Positions 39,701 through 49,955 of a stretch of DNA of 64,000 nt are shown piece by piece (positions within the stretch are counted from its first letter, which is position 1; each line of letters opens with the position of its first letter). The position numbers and the translations under genes were made by a program. A model generated the notes under the pieces. The model made no database searches and was not told the origin of the DNA. It saw only the letters and a program-made list of their open reading frames with translations. Source of the DNA: Turbatrix aceti (Eukaryota; Nematoda; Chromadorea; Rhabditida; Panagrolaimidae). Where the stretch lies: assembly GCA_963969345.1 (NCBI GenBank), contig OZ017767.1, positions 10,608,471 to 10,672,470 on the forward strand. Direction: 5' to 3'.

Positions 39701-41505
39701 GTCCAACCCGCCGAACAGCGTCCCTTCATCGATGAAATCCTGGAAAACATCAACCTGATCATCATCGATCTCTCGCCTCCCCAAATCCATGTTTTCTACG
39801 AAGCCGTTGGCTACATCGTCGCCGCGGAGTCCAACGACCTCCAGCAGACGTCCCTCGTCAATCGGCTCATGGAGATGCCCAACAGCTCGTGGGATGAGGT
39901 GATCGTCTCTGCCACGAACGACGTCAACATCATCACTTCGCCCAACGTCGTCAAAAACATCTCGCACATTCTCAAGACGAATGTCGCGGCCTGCAAGGCG
40001 ATTGGCGTCGGATTCTTCCCGCAGCTCGAGCGCAACATGTCTGACATGCTCGGCGTCTACCAGATCACGTCAGGCAACATCAATCAGGCTCTCAACGAGC
40101 ACGGACCGGAGATCCTGAAGCAGCCTCTCATCAAGCAGATGCGTGCCATCAAGAAGGAAATTCTCGTGCTGCTTTCGACGTTCATCAGTCGTCTGACGGA
40201 TAACAAGCTCTCGTCGACGATGCGGGTTTCTCCTGAGCAGGTGAGGATATTTTTTTTGGGTTTTTTGAATTTATGGTTTTTTGCAGATCGCGAAGGTGAT
40301 CGTAGAACCTGTCCTGCAGACTGTTCTCCAGGATTACAACATGAATATTCCGGAGGCTCGAGAACCGAAAGTGCTCTCGCTTTTGGCGATCACGATCACG
40401 TCTCTTCGTGTAGGTTTTTTTTAAATCTTTTTTGAGCCAAATTTTCGGAGTTTTTTTTTCACATTTTTTTTAAGTTAAATTTTTCTAAAAAATACTTCAA
40501 AATTAATAAATATTTTGGTTTGATTGTCACAGATTTTTTTTTAAATTTATAATAATTAGAAACTCAGTTGGTTTAATCAGAAACATAAAAGATTTAAAAA
40601 ATGTAATTTTTACTGTTTTTGAAGGAATTTGGGCCCTATTGGATATTATTTTTATGAAAAAATTTGTTTCAGCACGCTGTGGCTCACATGATTTCGCCGA
40701 TGGTCGAGGCCATCTACGAATGCACCCTGGACATGATCGCCAAGGATACGGAATCCTTCCCGGAACACCGCACGAACTTCTTCGTCTTCATCGCGGCTTT
40801 CATTCGTTTCTCGTTTGGTTCGTTCTTCGAAATCTCCGAGAACCACCGAGACCTGACGGTCCAGGCCATCCACTTTGGCATGCGCCACACGATGCGCAGT
40901 GTCTCGGAGCCGGCTACCGACATCCTCCGACAACTCGTCATCCAGATTGGCCAGTGCGAAGATCGCGCCAAGGCTGAGGAGTTCTACAAGAAGTACTTTA
41001 TGAGCATCCTCGAAAACGTCATTGCCATCGCGTCGGACTACAACCAGGTGCCCTTTGTTGGGCTGACCAACATGGCCGAGACGATGTGCGTCATCTTCGA
41101 GGCTGCGGAGGAGACGGTCGCTTCCCCGCTCTACGAGCCTGGCGAGGCCACGTCCAACGTGCTTTACGTCATCAAGAGGCTCGGAACGACCCTCAAACAG
41201 GTTTATCCCCATCTTTCTGAGTGAGTCATCTTTTTTTGGGGTATAGGAATTGAATTGTGGCTTTTTTCAGCGATCAGATTCGTGTGACGCTCGAAGGCTT
41301 CTTCTCGTTCAACAAGACGATCGAAAAGATGCGCGATCACATTCGTGACTTCCTCGTCCAGATTCGTCAATTCCAGGGCGAAGACACGGCCGATCTCTAC
41401 CTCGAAGAAAAAGCAAAGGAAATTGAAGATGCCCAAGCGGAGAAGAACACCATTCCCGGAGTTCAGAATCCCCATGCTATCCGCGACGACGAAGACATGC
41501 AATGA
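36713..41505 (+). CDS. xpo-1: exportin-1 (CRM1/XPO1)
   Basis: Ten exons: 36713-36802, 36861-37178, 37634-37861, 37910-38029, 38085-38450, 38510-39220, 39701-40240, 40287-40409, 40673-41220 and 41271-41505. They give 1092 residues; human has 1071. All introns are phase 0 except the last (phase 2). CRM1 is the Ran-GTP-dependent karyopherin that carries leucine-rich NES cargoes out of the nucleus. HEAT repeats run throughout; the CRIME-type N-terminus includes [20 protein letters not shown]. The NES-groove block [20 protein letters not shown] is nearly invariant. It contains Cys538, equal to human Cys528, the residue alkylated by leptomycin B, so the protein should be sensitive. The acidic C-terminus ends RDDEDMQ. 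Intron 6 (480 bases) is almost pure A/T. Confidence 0.97.
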
Positions 41506-42380
41506 GAGTCTGTCGTCGTGTTGCGCGCCGTGTGTTATTTTTTTTTGAGAGCGAATTGTGAAAACACAATCACAATCGCTACTGTGTTATGATGTTTTTT
41601 TGTCTTTTCTTATTATTACCCACCCCTCTCTTGTGTGTTTTTCCGTTCTGTTCTGTTCTGTTCCCAAGAATGCATGATAATTATTGAATGTGTGTGTTGC
41701 ATGATTTTGTTTTTTGTCTTAATTTGCTGTTTTTTTTATTCTTGACTGTGGTTTTTTTTGTGGACGACTTTTTTGGTCGTTTTTGGTAAACATTGGATGA
41801 TTCAAAGAAAGTTGGGTGCGGGTTGGATTTTTTATGCAGAAAAAAAGGGATTGGCTTTCAAATGCGACTGAAAGTTGAAATCCGATGACCGTTGTTATTC
41901 GGCGTTGCTCGCCTTTTTTGATGGGCGTGGCTGGGAAATGGAAGGCATCGGAGAGCAAATTCGACCGAGTCATTTTTATTTAATTTTATCAACTCTGCAG
42001 AACAGAAAGGTGGTGGTCTGGTCGGTCAGAGTGCCAGAAAAGAAGGGCATTTTTTCTATCGTAATCAGTGCGGTACCCGAAATTAGGGGTTTCAACACGA
42101 AATAAAATATTTTTTTAAACAAAATAACGTATTTTTTTGTCAAAAAAATCTTGAAAAGGATATAAATTAAAAAAAAAAAAATAAATAAATAAAAAAATAT
42201 TTTAATTTCATCATAAATATTTTGACTAAAATTTTGAGTTTTCGAACGGAGTATCCAAAATTTTAGATTTTTGGGTCGGGTTACTCGGATTTTGGGGGTT
42301 TTCGAGATGTTCGGATATTTTTTTGCAGCACTGATCGTACTGAATATAACATTTTCAGGAACACCATAGAATAGTACAGT
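41506..42380. other. xpo-1 3' region and upstream of the peptide gene
   Basis: Probable xpo-1 3' UTR with a TTCTG repeat near 41646-41665. AT-rich DNA follows, with no other coding. Confidence 0.5.
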
Positions 42381-43818
42381 ATGCCAGTGCTCAGAACAAC
42401 GGACCTGCTGCTTCGGTGTCTTTTTTTCACACTTATCGTAATCACTATTACCTCACAGTTTGCATACTGTACTCCACTTCGAGAATCGCTGCAGGACAAA
42501 AATAATCATGTTTTGTGAGTTTTTTTGGGAGAAAACAGAAAAAATGGTCCTGAAACGAAAATTTAAAAAAAAGCAAATTCATTTTTGCAGTATTTCACTT
42601 TTATTTTTGTGCAACAAAATTTGTATTTTTGTTTACCTCCGTTGCCACAGTCATCAAAAGGTAAAATTAATGCATCAAAAATCCAATATTTTGTATTGCT
42701 GGCCAATTAGTCAGTCTAGTCGTTGTAAAAACGTAGTAACATTTGTACATTTTTTTCATGCCAACCAACCCACCGTTTGTTTCCCACGACGATTACACTT
42801 TGTCAGACAAGCAAAAGTTAATGAGACGTTATGATTGTCGACTTGTTACTCTGGCCCAGAAAAAAAAAGACGTAATCCAATGTTTACGGTGTGCACGTAT
42901 GACTAAATATAAAAGTAACAATGTGACGCAGATTGTACATTTTTGTATTTGTTTATCTACCGTAAATAATTTTTGAAACTATTTTTGTATGCGAATGACT
43001 GTAGTTTTCAAAATTGAATTCCGATGGATTGGGTGACGTGCATAAATAAATAAAATGTTGTTTGGGGCCTTAAAATTATTTAAAAAATATTTTTTGTATA
43101 ATCCTAAAAATGTGTTTCGCAGGGAAAATCCGCATTTTTGAACTGAAAAAAAGATTATTCAAAAAATTCAAAAATAAAACAAAAAAAATTTTTTTACATC
43201 AAAAAAATTAAATTTTAAATAAAATTTTAAAAAAATGTAAGCATAAAAAATAAAAATAAAATAACAATTTGGACAAAAAAACTTTCATCCGTTTATGTAT
43301 ATCAAAAATTTTGATATAAAAAATAGGTCAGAAATTCATTTTTGAGAACAAAAAAATTACTTTTGAAAAAAAAATCAAAAAGAAATTTTTTTGTCCTAAA
43401 ATAATTTTTTTAAATTGAATTTAGACCAAAATTTTTTAAATAAAACCAAAAAGAAACTTTTTGGCCCAATTTTTGGGTGAAGTCAAAAAAAATTTCGCTT
43501 ATCTTTAACAAAAAAAGTTTGTTTCTTTTTTTTGTTAAAAAATATTTTTCAACAAACAAACAAAAAATTAACGAAAAAAAATAATTTTGTTTAAATTATT
43601 TTTTAAGCCTAAAATTTATTTTTCTCCAAAACCCAATTTCCAGACCCCAACCGAAGCGCTCCCGTGGCGTCCCCGACGTCATTCCACTTCCCTCTTCGTG
43701 GTCATCGTTATTTATGATTTATGATGATTCCGGTGGCGGCTACCTTCCACGACTCCATAGTGAGGATCAGAACAGTAATGGTGACAACGATGACAACGTA
43801 AACTACGACAGCGAGTAA
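42381..43818 (+). CDS. small secreted peptide precursor (neuropeptide-like candidate)
   Basis: Two exons, 42381-42514 and 43644-43818, join in phase 2 and give 102 residues. Residues ~9-30 are a strong hydrophobic signal peptide (LLLRCLFFTLIVITIT, then FAYC as a cleavage region). A dibasic KR at residues 49-50 would release the C-terminal part, which starts SRGVPDVIPLPSSW and ends in an acidic, Asn/Asp-rich tail. There is no Gly before a basic site, so amidation is not predicted, and no Cys in the mature part. AATAAA follows 20 bases after the stop. The exact phase match of a signal-peptide exon to the second exon across a 1.1-kb A/T-rich intron supports the model. No family was recognised; a missed middle exon cannot be excluded. 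Confidence 0.6.
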
Positions 43819-43837
43819 TGAGAGTAGTGTGCGTGAG

Positions 43838-43843
43838 AATAAA
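43838..43843 (+). terminator. poly(A) signal of the peptide gene
   Basis: AATAAA 20 bases after the TAA stop and only 38 bases before the convergent cdc-73 stop, so the two 3' UTRs probably overlap. Confidence 0.6.
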
Positions 43844-43880
43844 AAATGAAGAGAAGATGGGGAACAATCGATAAATGGGG

Positions 43881-46395
43881 TCAGTAGCGGAGGCTGGGCT
43901 TGTTTCTCACGATGAATTGTTCAATTTTGTTCCAAAGTCGTATGAAAGTTGCCTTATCGAGGTGGCGTTTGGTCTTTGACAGCTTGAAGACCTCGACATT
44001 CCATTTTGAAATATTTGAATCGAGTTTTGTGTCTTCAAATTTCAGATGAAATCCACAGACGTGTGAAAAGATGTCTGTCGGATTGCCATTCCAGTGCCAG
44101 CCCTTGAACTGCCACGCCGGGCCCTGGGCAAAGACTGCGACGACGCGATCCCACTCTTCAGGGGTCAGTCTCTGGGGGCTGTCGATGACGCGGTAGGGCA
44201 CGGTCTGTCCGTTCTCCTTTCGGTGATGAATCAGCAGTTCGTTTTCCTTCCTCGCTACGGTGTGCTTCCTTTCCTCGGCTGTCACGTACCTGAGATCCTG
44301 CAGGATGTCCCGGGCGTTGTACATCGACAGCAGAGCTGTTTCGGATGCTGGAATGATGATGATAGGCGTGCGGGAGGTTTTCTTGCCGGCGTTCTTCGCG
44401 GCTGCCATCGCGGACGATGATTGGGTAGGATACGGTCGTTTGATGCCTCCTGAACCCGGGTGTCGGCCGGTGGGGGCGGCGATGGGCTTTGCGGCGTTGC
44501 TCAGCGTGGCGCGATTCAGTTGCTTGAAATTTGTACCTAAAAAACGGGATTTACGGTAAAACACGCGATTACGATGCCAAATTTTTCAAAAACGATTACG
44601 ATACCAATTTTTGAAAAAAAAGTAAAAATTAAAAAAAAAACAATGTTTCTGAATTTATGAAAAAGGTTTTTACGTAAAAATTTACAGTTACGGCACAAAT
44701 TTTTATATTATTTTCATAAAATTTCATAAAAAATCTCTAATTTTAAAATTCGGTTGCAAAAATCCAAAAAAATATGCTAACAATAAAAAAGGGGGCAAAA
44801 ACATTCGAAAAACGATTTTTATCAAAAAATTTGCGGTTATCAAAAAAACCTAATTTTTATAAAAATGCGTGAAAAAAAATTCAATTTTGTGTTTTTTATG
44901 AAAACGGTGAAAAAAAGACCAAAAAAAACTCACCATGAAAAGACATGCCAGTCTGAATTTGAAATTCATCACTTTCGGCATTTTCGAAGAATTCCTGATG
45001 ATAACGACTGTAGCCTACGGTAGATCGTTGCTGAGATGATTGCTGCAAGTTTGGCGCAACCGGTGGCTTGGGTAACGTGATCGATGGTTGTGACGACGGT
45101 TTTGGGGCCTAAAAACAGAAGTAAAACATCAAAAAAAAATTTTTTTAAAGAACGTACCCTCGAAGAAACCAAACCAATAACAAACGAATAATCACCTCGA
45201 CCGTTCAGTTTGCTATTTCGATTACGATACACCCTCGTACCGTATTTGATAAAGTTATCGACTGCATCCTGGGCCTTTTCAACAGAGATATCGGTATCGA
45301 GAAGACTCCTGACACGAAAAAGGTTACATACACTCAAATTGGAGAAAAATCCAATTACATACCTGTCGCCACGCTCTTTCTGGGATTTGTTGAGTTTAAC
45401 CTTGGTTGCGAGTTGCGCGATTCGATCAGCCGTCAGATCATTGCTCAAATCACGAATCGCAGACGTGGTAGCGTTGAGGATATCGCCTGTGGGTCTTTTG
45501 TTCTCGCTGAAAAACGACAAAAATTGCAAAAAAAAAAAGTAAAAAAAGGGTTATAAAAACTCACAAATCTCCCGAAATCGTCATAGGTTCGATGTCTTCG
45601 ACGGCCTTCATTTCGACGTCCCCAGAATCGTAGATTGAGGTGTCATCGAAGTCTCTTGAGGTGAAAATACGGGTTTTGACGGTCTCGTCGAAAACCAGGT
45701 CACGATCGGAGATGCCATGGTGGAGGTAGGCTCTGAGCGCTCGCCTAAATTGAACAATCAGTAAAATTGTCAACATTTATAAAAAACGTAAAACTCTCAT
45801 TTTTTTCAAAAAAAACGTTAACATGACATTTTTTATTAAAAAAAAACCGTAAATTTCAGGTTTTTGGTTTATAAAACCGTAAATTCAGTGTTTTTGGTTT
45901 ATAAAAAAGTAAATCTAGCACGTATTTGTTTAATAAAACCCGTAAAATCGACATTATTGCTTTCTGGACAAAATATCGTAAAAACCACGTTTCATATCGT
46001 AATTTTTGTCAAAAACATCGTAAAACAAAGGTTTTCAATCGTAATAACGTTAAACCACCAACCTATGCGGACGCGGGATCAAGTCAACACCCAGATCGAG
46101 GGTTTCCGTGTTGTACGCAGTCTGTGGCTTATCGTGGGTATTCCAAAACGCAGCAATCGATCCAACCGTGTAATGACCAGTTTTTTCGTAGTTTCGAAGA
46201 TTTGTCGCGTCCAGGCATGACAAGTAGTAATCCAAAACCTTGAAATAAACGCCATCTTTCTGAAACAAAAAAAAGTTGAGCATAGAAAAGCTACAAAAAC
46301 AAAAAAAATGCACAAACCTTGGTAACTTTGACAAACGGTCCGCCATTGTTCGCGACGACAGCCCGATGCATGAGATTCAAAGCTCCGGAATCCAT
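43881..46395 (-). CDS. cdc-73: parafibromin/CDC73, Paf1 complex subunit
   Basis: Seven exons (46395-46318, 46259-46063, 45744-45565, 45506-45363, 45308-45158, 45108-44934, 44536-43881) give 526 residues; human has 531. CDC73 couples RNA polymerase II elongation with histone modification and 3'-end processing. The C-terminal Ras-like domain (about 365-526) is clear: SRTPIIIIPASETALLSMYN, VPYRVIDSPQRLTPEEWDRV, VFAQGPAWQFKGW and KTKRHLDKATFIRLW. The middle has the DITSV/YSRYHQEFF segment known from Paf1 contacts. The N-terminal ~90 residues are diverged but keep the helical start and the GHYTVGSIAAFW block. It is divergent with zwl-1, with 298 bases between start codons. Intron 2 has tandem repeats. 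Confidence 0.95.
45835..45945. repeat. tandem repeats in cdc-73 intron 2
   Basis: About three copies of a ~34-base unit with the word GGTTTATAAAACCGTAAAT. This is one of several intron-confined repeats in the window. Confidence 0.65.
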
Positions 46396-46693
46396 AATCA
46401 CAACAACGTGCTAACTAAAAACCAACAAAAAAATCAAGAATCAATAGAGACGAGAGCTCTGGATTGTCGGTCAAATTTTGACAAATTTTTGCAGAAGAAT
46501 AAAATTCGCGCGTTCAAAAACACGCAACATGCGGAGAAGAACGCGAGTCGAAAAATTTGTGTGAAACGCGCAAACAAAAGTTTTGGCAAAGTGTTCCGCC
46601 TGAAAGACGCGGTAAATTTTGTAAAACCCGGGTTGCTTGCTTTTTGTCTTTTTCTGTCATCGTAATTTTATTTTATTTTTTTTGACGATCGAA
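46396..46693. promoter_or_regulatory. bidirectional promoter region, cdc-73 / zwl-1
   Basis: Start codons of two opposite genes lie 298 bases apart. No TATA box is seen. The spacing makes shared promoter use likely. Confidence 0.5.
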
Positions 46694-49649
46694 ATGATTA
46701 CTGCACCCGATCTCGCTGCGGCCGGTGACGATGGCATTACGGTGGAAGACGGTCGTCTTCGTGCTCGCCTACTTTCCTATGAAAGTGTACCTTACCTAAA
46801 ATTTACCCGGTATTTCACCAAACATGTCGCACTTTTTGACCTTGCTTCTGAGCCTGTGAGTTTTTTAAAATATTTTTTTGGGTTGATTGATGGGAAAGGG
46901 GGATTTAGGTGGAGTTGAAGTACATCGACGGAGACACACTCGGCATTTTCCATGCCCCTGTCCCGGTTTTGGATGTTTCCGGTCCAAACGAGGACGAATT
47001 CATGGAAACCGATCAGCAGCTGAATTATTCGGGCAACCCGCTGGCTGTCGATTTTTTGGACATTGATACGCTCATTTCCCAGGGTGGGGGCGGAGTCGGG
47101 ATAAGCACCCGCTCTCGCTACGATCTGTCGACCCATCCAATGTCCACGAGGGAGTACAAAGCGTTCCACATGAAGCTGATGACCAACCATCGCTGCATCG
47201 ATGACGTCCTCGCTACCCGATGGATTCTGATGGCTGTCGACGCTGCCGGACCGGAGCACTGTCTTTTCCATGCGGTTTGTCCCCGGAAAAAACTCACCGC
47301 GACTGTGCAATTTCTTGGTCGGGGTCTCGCAGCGGTCGATCGCTTTGAAGCGAAGCTAGGTTCCTTTCATGGACTCAGCCTGTCCCCGGCGTACGAAGTC
47401 TTCGCTGAGTACATGCCAATCCGGGCCTTTGACTCGTCGTCATCCCAGAGGGCATCGAATGTGGTGTCTTCTATGCTCAAACTCGAAGCCAAGTGGGATG
47501 TCTCGGCAACGAATGGCATTCCGAAGCTGTTTTCTCCGCCTCCGGTCAATACGCCGATAAAGGTTACGTTTACGCCAGGGTACCTCGATCAGAGGGTGGA
47601 TATCGTTCAGCGGGGGCAGAATTTGGATTTCTTGCTGGTAAGTGTTTTTTGAAAAACGAAAAAATGTTTTGCAAAAAACAATTTGGCTTGAAAAACGGTT
47701 GAAAAAGGCGCAAAAAACTGTAGTTTTGTATTTTTTTGTCCTGACACGAAAATTTTAGTTTCATTTGTCCTGGAACGAAGATTCAGTATTATACCGTAAT
47801 TCTTGTCTTAACACGATTCTTCGGTTTTAAATCGTTATTTTTTGTCTCAGCACGAAAAGTACGATATGAATTATATTTTGTCCTAACACGAAAAATCAGT
47901 TTCATATTTCTTTTGGAAAAACCAGGTTTTTTACTTTTTTTCTGTCCCACGACGAAAGGACATTGCCGTGTCGTTTTTTTGTTATACCACGAATAATGCA
48001 ATTCTTTTACCGTAATATTTGTCTCACCACGAAAATTCAGTTTCACGCCGTATTTTTTTGTCCTACCGCCAAAAATGCGGTTTATTTACCGTAATATTTG
48101 TCTCACCACGAAAAATGATCTCTACCGCTTTCAGACCATGGCGGACTGGCTCGCCGCCGGGCACACGGATTGGCCATCCACCGACGTAGACGAAGAATTG
48201 CTCCAAAGCATCGACAATCTCATCACCAATGCTTCGTCTTCGACAAATTTCGTCGGTGATCTTTGGTTGGCACTCCAGAACTGTCTATCCGCCGAAACCC
48301 TGGTCGCGTGCCTGAATCGCATCTTCCGTGCCCTCACGGTCGATCACCTCGTCGCCAAGAGCGATACCAGCGACACTTCCCTCATCGCACGCATGCTTCG
48401 CAGCGATGACAGATTCATGCTCAAGTCCATGATCCTCGAGCCCCTCACATCGATCTCTCTCCTGGCCGGGTTGGGCGTGGACTACTTCACTGCTTTCCTG
48501 AAAGCCGGATTTGTCGAATCAGGCTTCCTCCCGGCAGCTGTCAGTTTGGAACCTTTTTTCCTGGACTCGGCGGAGCCAATTCATCTCCGAGCCCATCGGC
48601 TGCTGCCGATTTATCTCTCCTTTGTTACCATGAAGACAATCGCAAAGTTGTCCAAGTTTTCGGCTAATACTCTCTTTGAGCTCAGCAGGTTTGTTTTTTG
48701 ACTAAAAAAAAATGTTGTACAAAAAATGGAAAAAAAATGTTGTTTTTGTAACAAAAGTAAAAAAGTAACAAAAATTTGTACTAAAAAATGTTACTTCTTG
48801 TTAGAAGTTACGATACAAAAGTACGGTAATCCTATTTTAGGCTGAAAATATCACTGCGATAGAAACGGTTGATTTTCGGGTTCGTTGTGACAATTTTTAT
48901 GTTTAAGCGGAACAAAAACTGCCTTTTTTTGACTGTTTATGCGTGAAAAAATCAGCACCGTTCTAAAAACTGAAGTATCGTAAAAAATCAAGATTAGCCT
49001 AAAAAAGTTACGTTTTAGTGTCAAAACTGAAAAGTAACAAAAATTACCCAAAAAAATGTTACTTCTCGTTGGAAGTTACGATATGAGAGTACGGTAATCG
49101 GATTTGAGTAGCGTAACGATGAGTTACGTCCTTTTTTTTGTCATTTTTACGGTACACTTGCTTCATTTATGATTTTTATATTACTTATTTTTCAGCAAAG
49201 CACTGGAAAAGTTCGTTTCTTCCACTTCGGATTTACTATACGCCGAAAAATTCACCTGTGTCATCACGGACGCGATTCATACTGCCGCGTTCCACGACTT
49301 CCACCTGACTGATTGGTGTGTTCGAACGACCCTCAACGTGGGCGCTCCAGTCGCTGACGTCTACCTGCACCTGACCGAAAACATCGACCTTCCCGAACTT
49401 GCCAAACGGGTTTCTGTCGATATTCCCGACGGGGCAGAAGACCAAGAGCTCAAAATGGAAGAATCGGCTTCTGGCAACGTCAAGGAAGAGCCCGTGAGCA
49501 TGAACGACAACGATAACGTCCTCGAAGTCTCGACTGCGGTTCCAGCCTTTTTAGGGAAGCAGGAGAACAAGGAGAATTCCATCCTGGAAAATACGATCGA
49601 CGTCAGCGCAAAATTTTTCGGCTTTTTGGTTTTTCAACGCACTGTTTAA
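46694..49649 (+). CDS. zwl-1: Zwilch, RZZ kinetochore complex subunit
   Basis: Four exons (46694-46855, 46909-47637, 48135-48688, 49196-49649) give 632 residues; human Zwilch has 591. Zwilch forms the Rod-Zw10-Zwilch complex that brings dynein and Mad1/Mad2 to kinetochores. Similarity is low but collinear over the whole length. Blocks are the central WILMAVDAAGPEHC (human WLGAELIT region), VSSMLKLEAKWDV, and TNFVGDLWLALQNCLSAETL, matching human [20 protein letters not shown]. The following LAGLGVDYFTAFLKAGF also aligns. The C-terminus after ~residue 560 is acidic and Glu/Asn-rich, and I could not align it. An AATAAA at 49706 follows the stop. Symplekin starts 306 bases downstream on the same strand, so an operon is possible. 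Confidence 0.85.
47700..48134. repeat. degenerate tandem repeats in zwl-1 intron 2
   Basis: About eight imperfect units of 40-55 bases, each with TTTGTCYNACCACGAAAA, often followed by TTCAGTTTCA and an ACCGTAAT word. They fill the intron up to the branch and acceptor region. Confidence 0.7.
48735..49110. repeat. two copies of a ~45-bp module in zwl-1 intron 3
   Basis: Copies at about 48788-48830 and 49056-49100 share ATGTTACTTC, then GTTRGAAGTTACGATA, then AGTACGGTAATC. The same module appears in symk-1 introns 3 and 5. Confidence 0.7.
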
Positions 49650-49705
49650 AGATATTTTGTACTGCTGTTTTTCTTTGTATTGTGTAAAAAATAACTGGTT
49701 AATTG

Positions 49706-49711
49706 AATAAA
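49706..49711 (+). terminator. poly(A) signal of zwl-1
   Basis: AATAAA 57 bases after the zwl-1 stop codon. Confidence 0.65.
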
Positions 49712-49955
49712 TATTTGTCGGTGTTAAAAAAACTGGAATTATCAATTTTTTCGCGAAAACAAAATTTTACGTTCGAAATTTGGGTTTTCACGTTTTCGGT
49801 GCTCTCACCACGAAAATTTTTATAAAAGAAAGCCAAAATGTAGTTTTGTTTGATTTTTTTCCTTGGAAACGACACTTTTTCCTGCTTCATCGTTTAGCTG
49901 CTTCTTTTTGGTCTGAGTTGGCAGTTTTTGAGTTTATTTACGACGTTTGCCAGCC

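Noticed and set aside
42592..42660. Possible middle exon in the peptide gene
   Set aside because: It has acceptor and donor words but would change the phase and break the join to the second exon.
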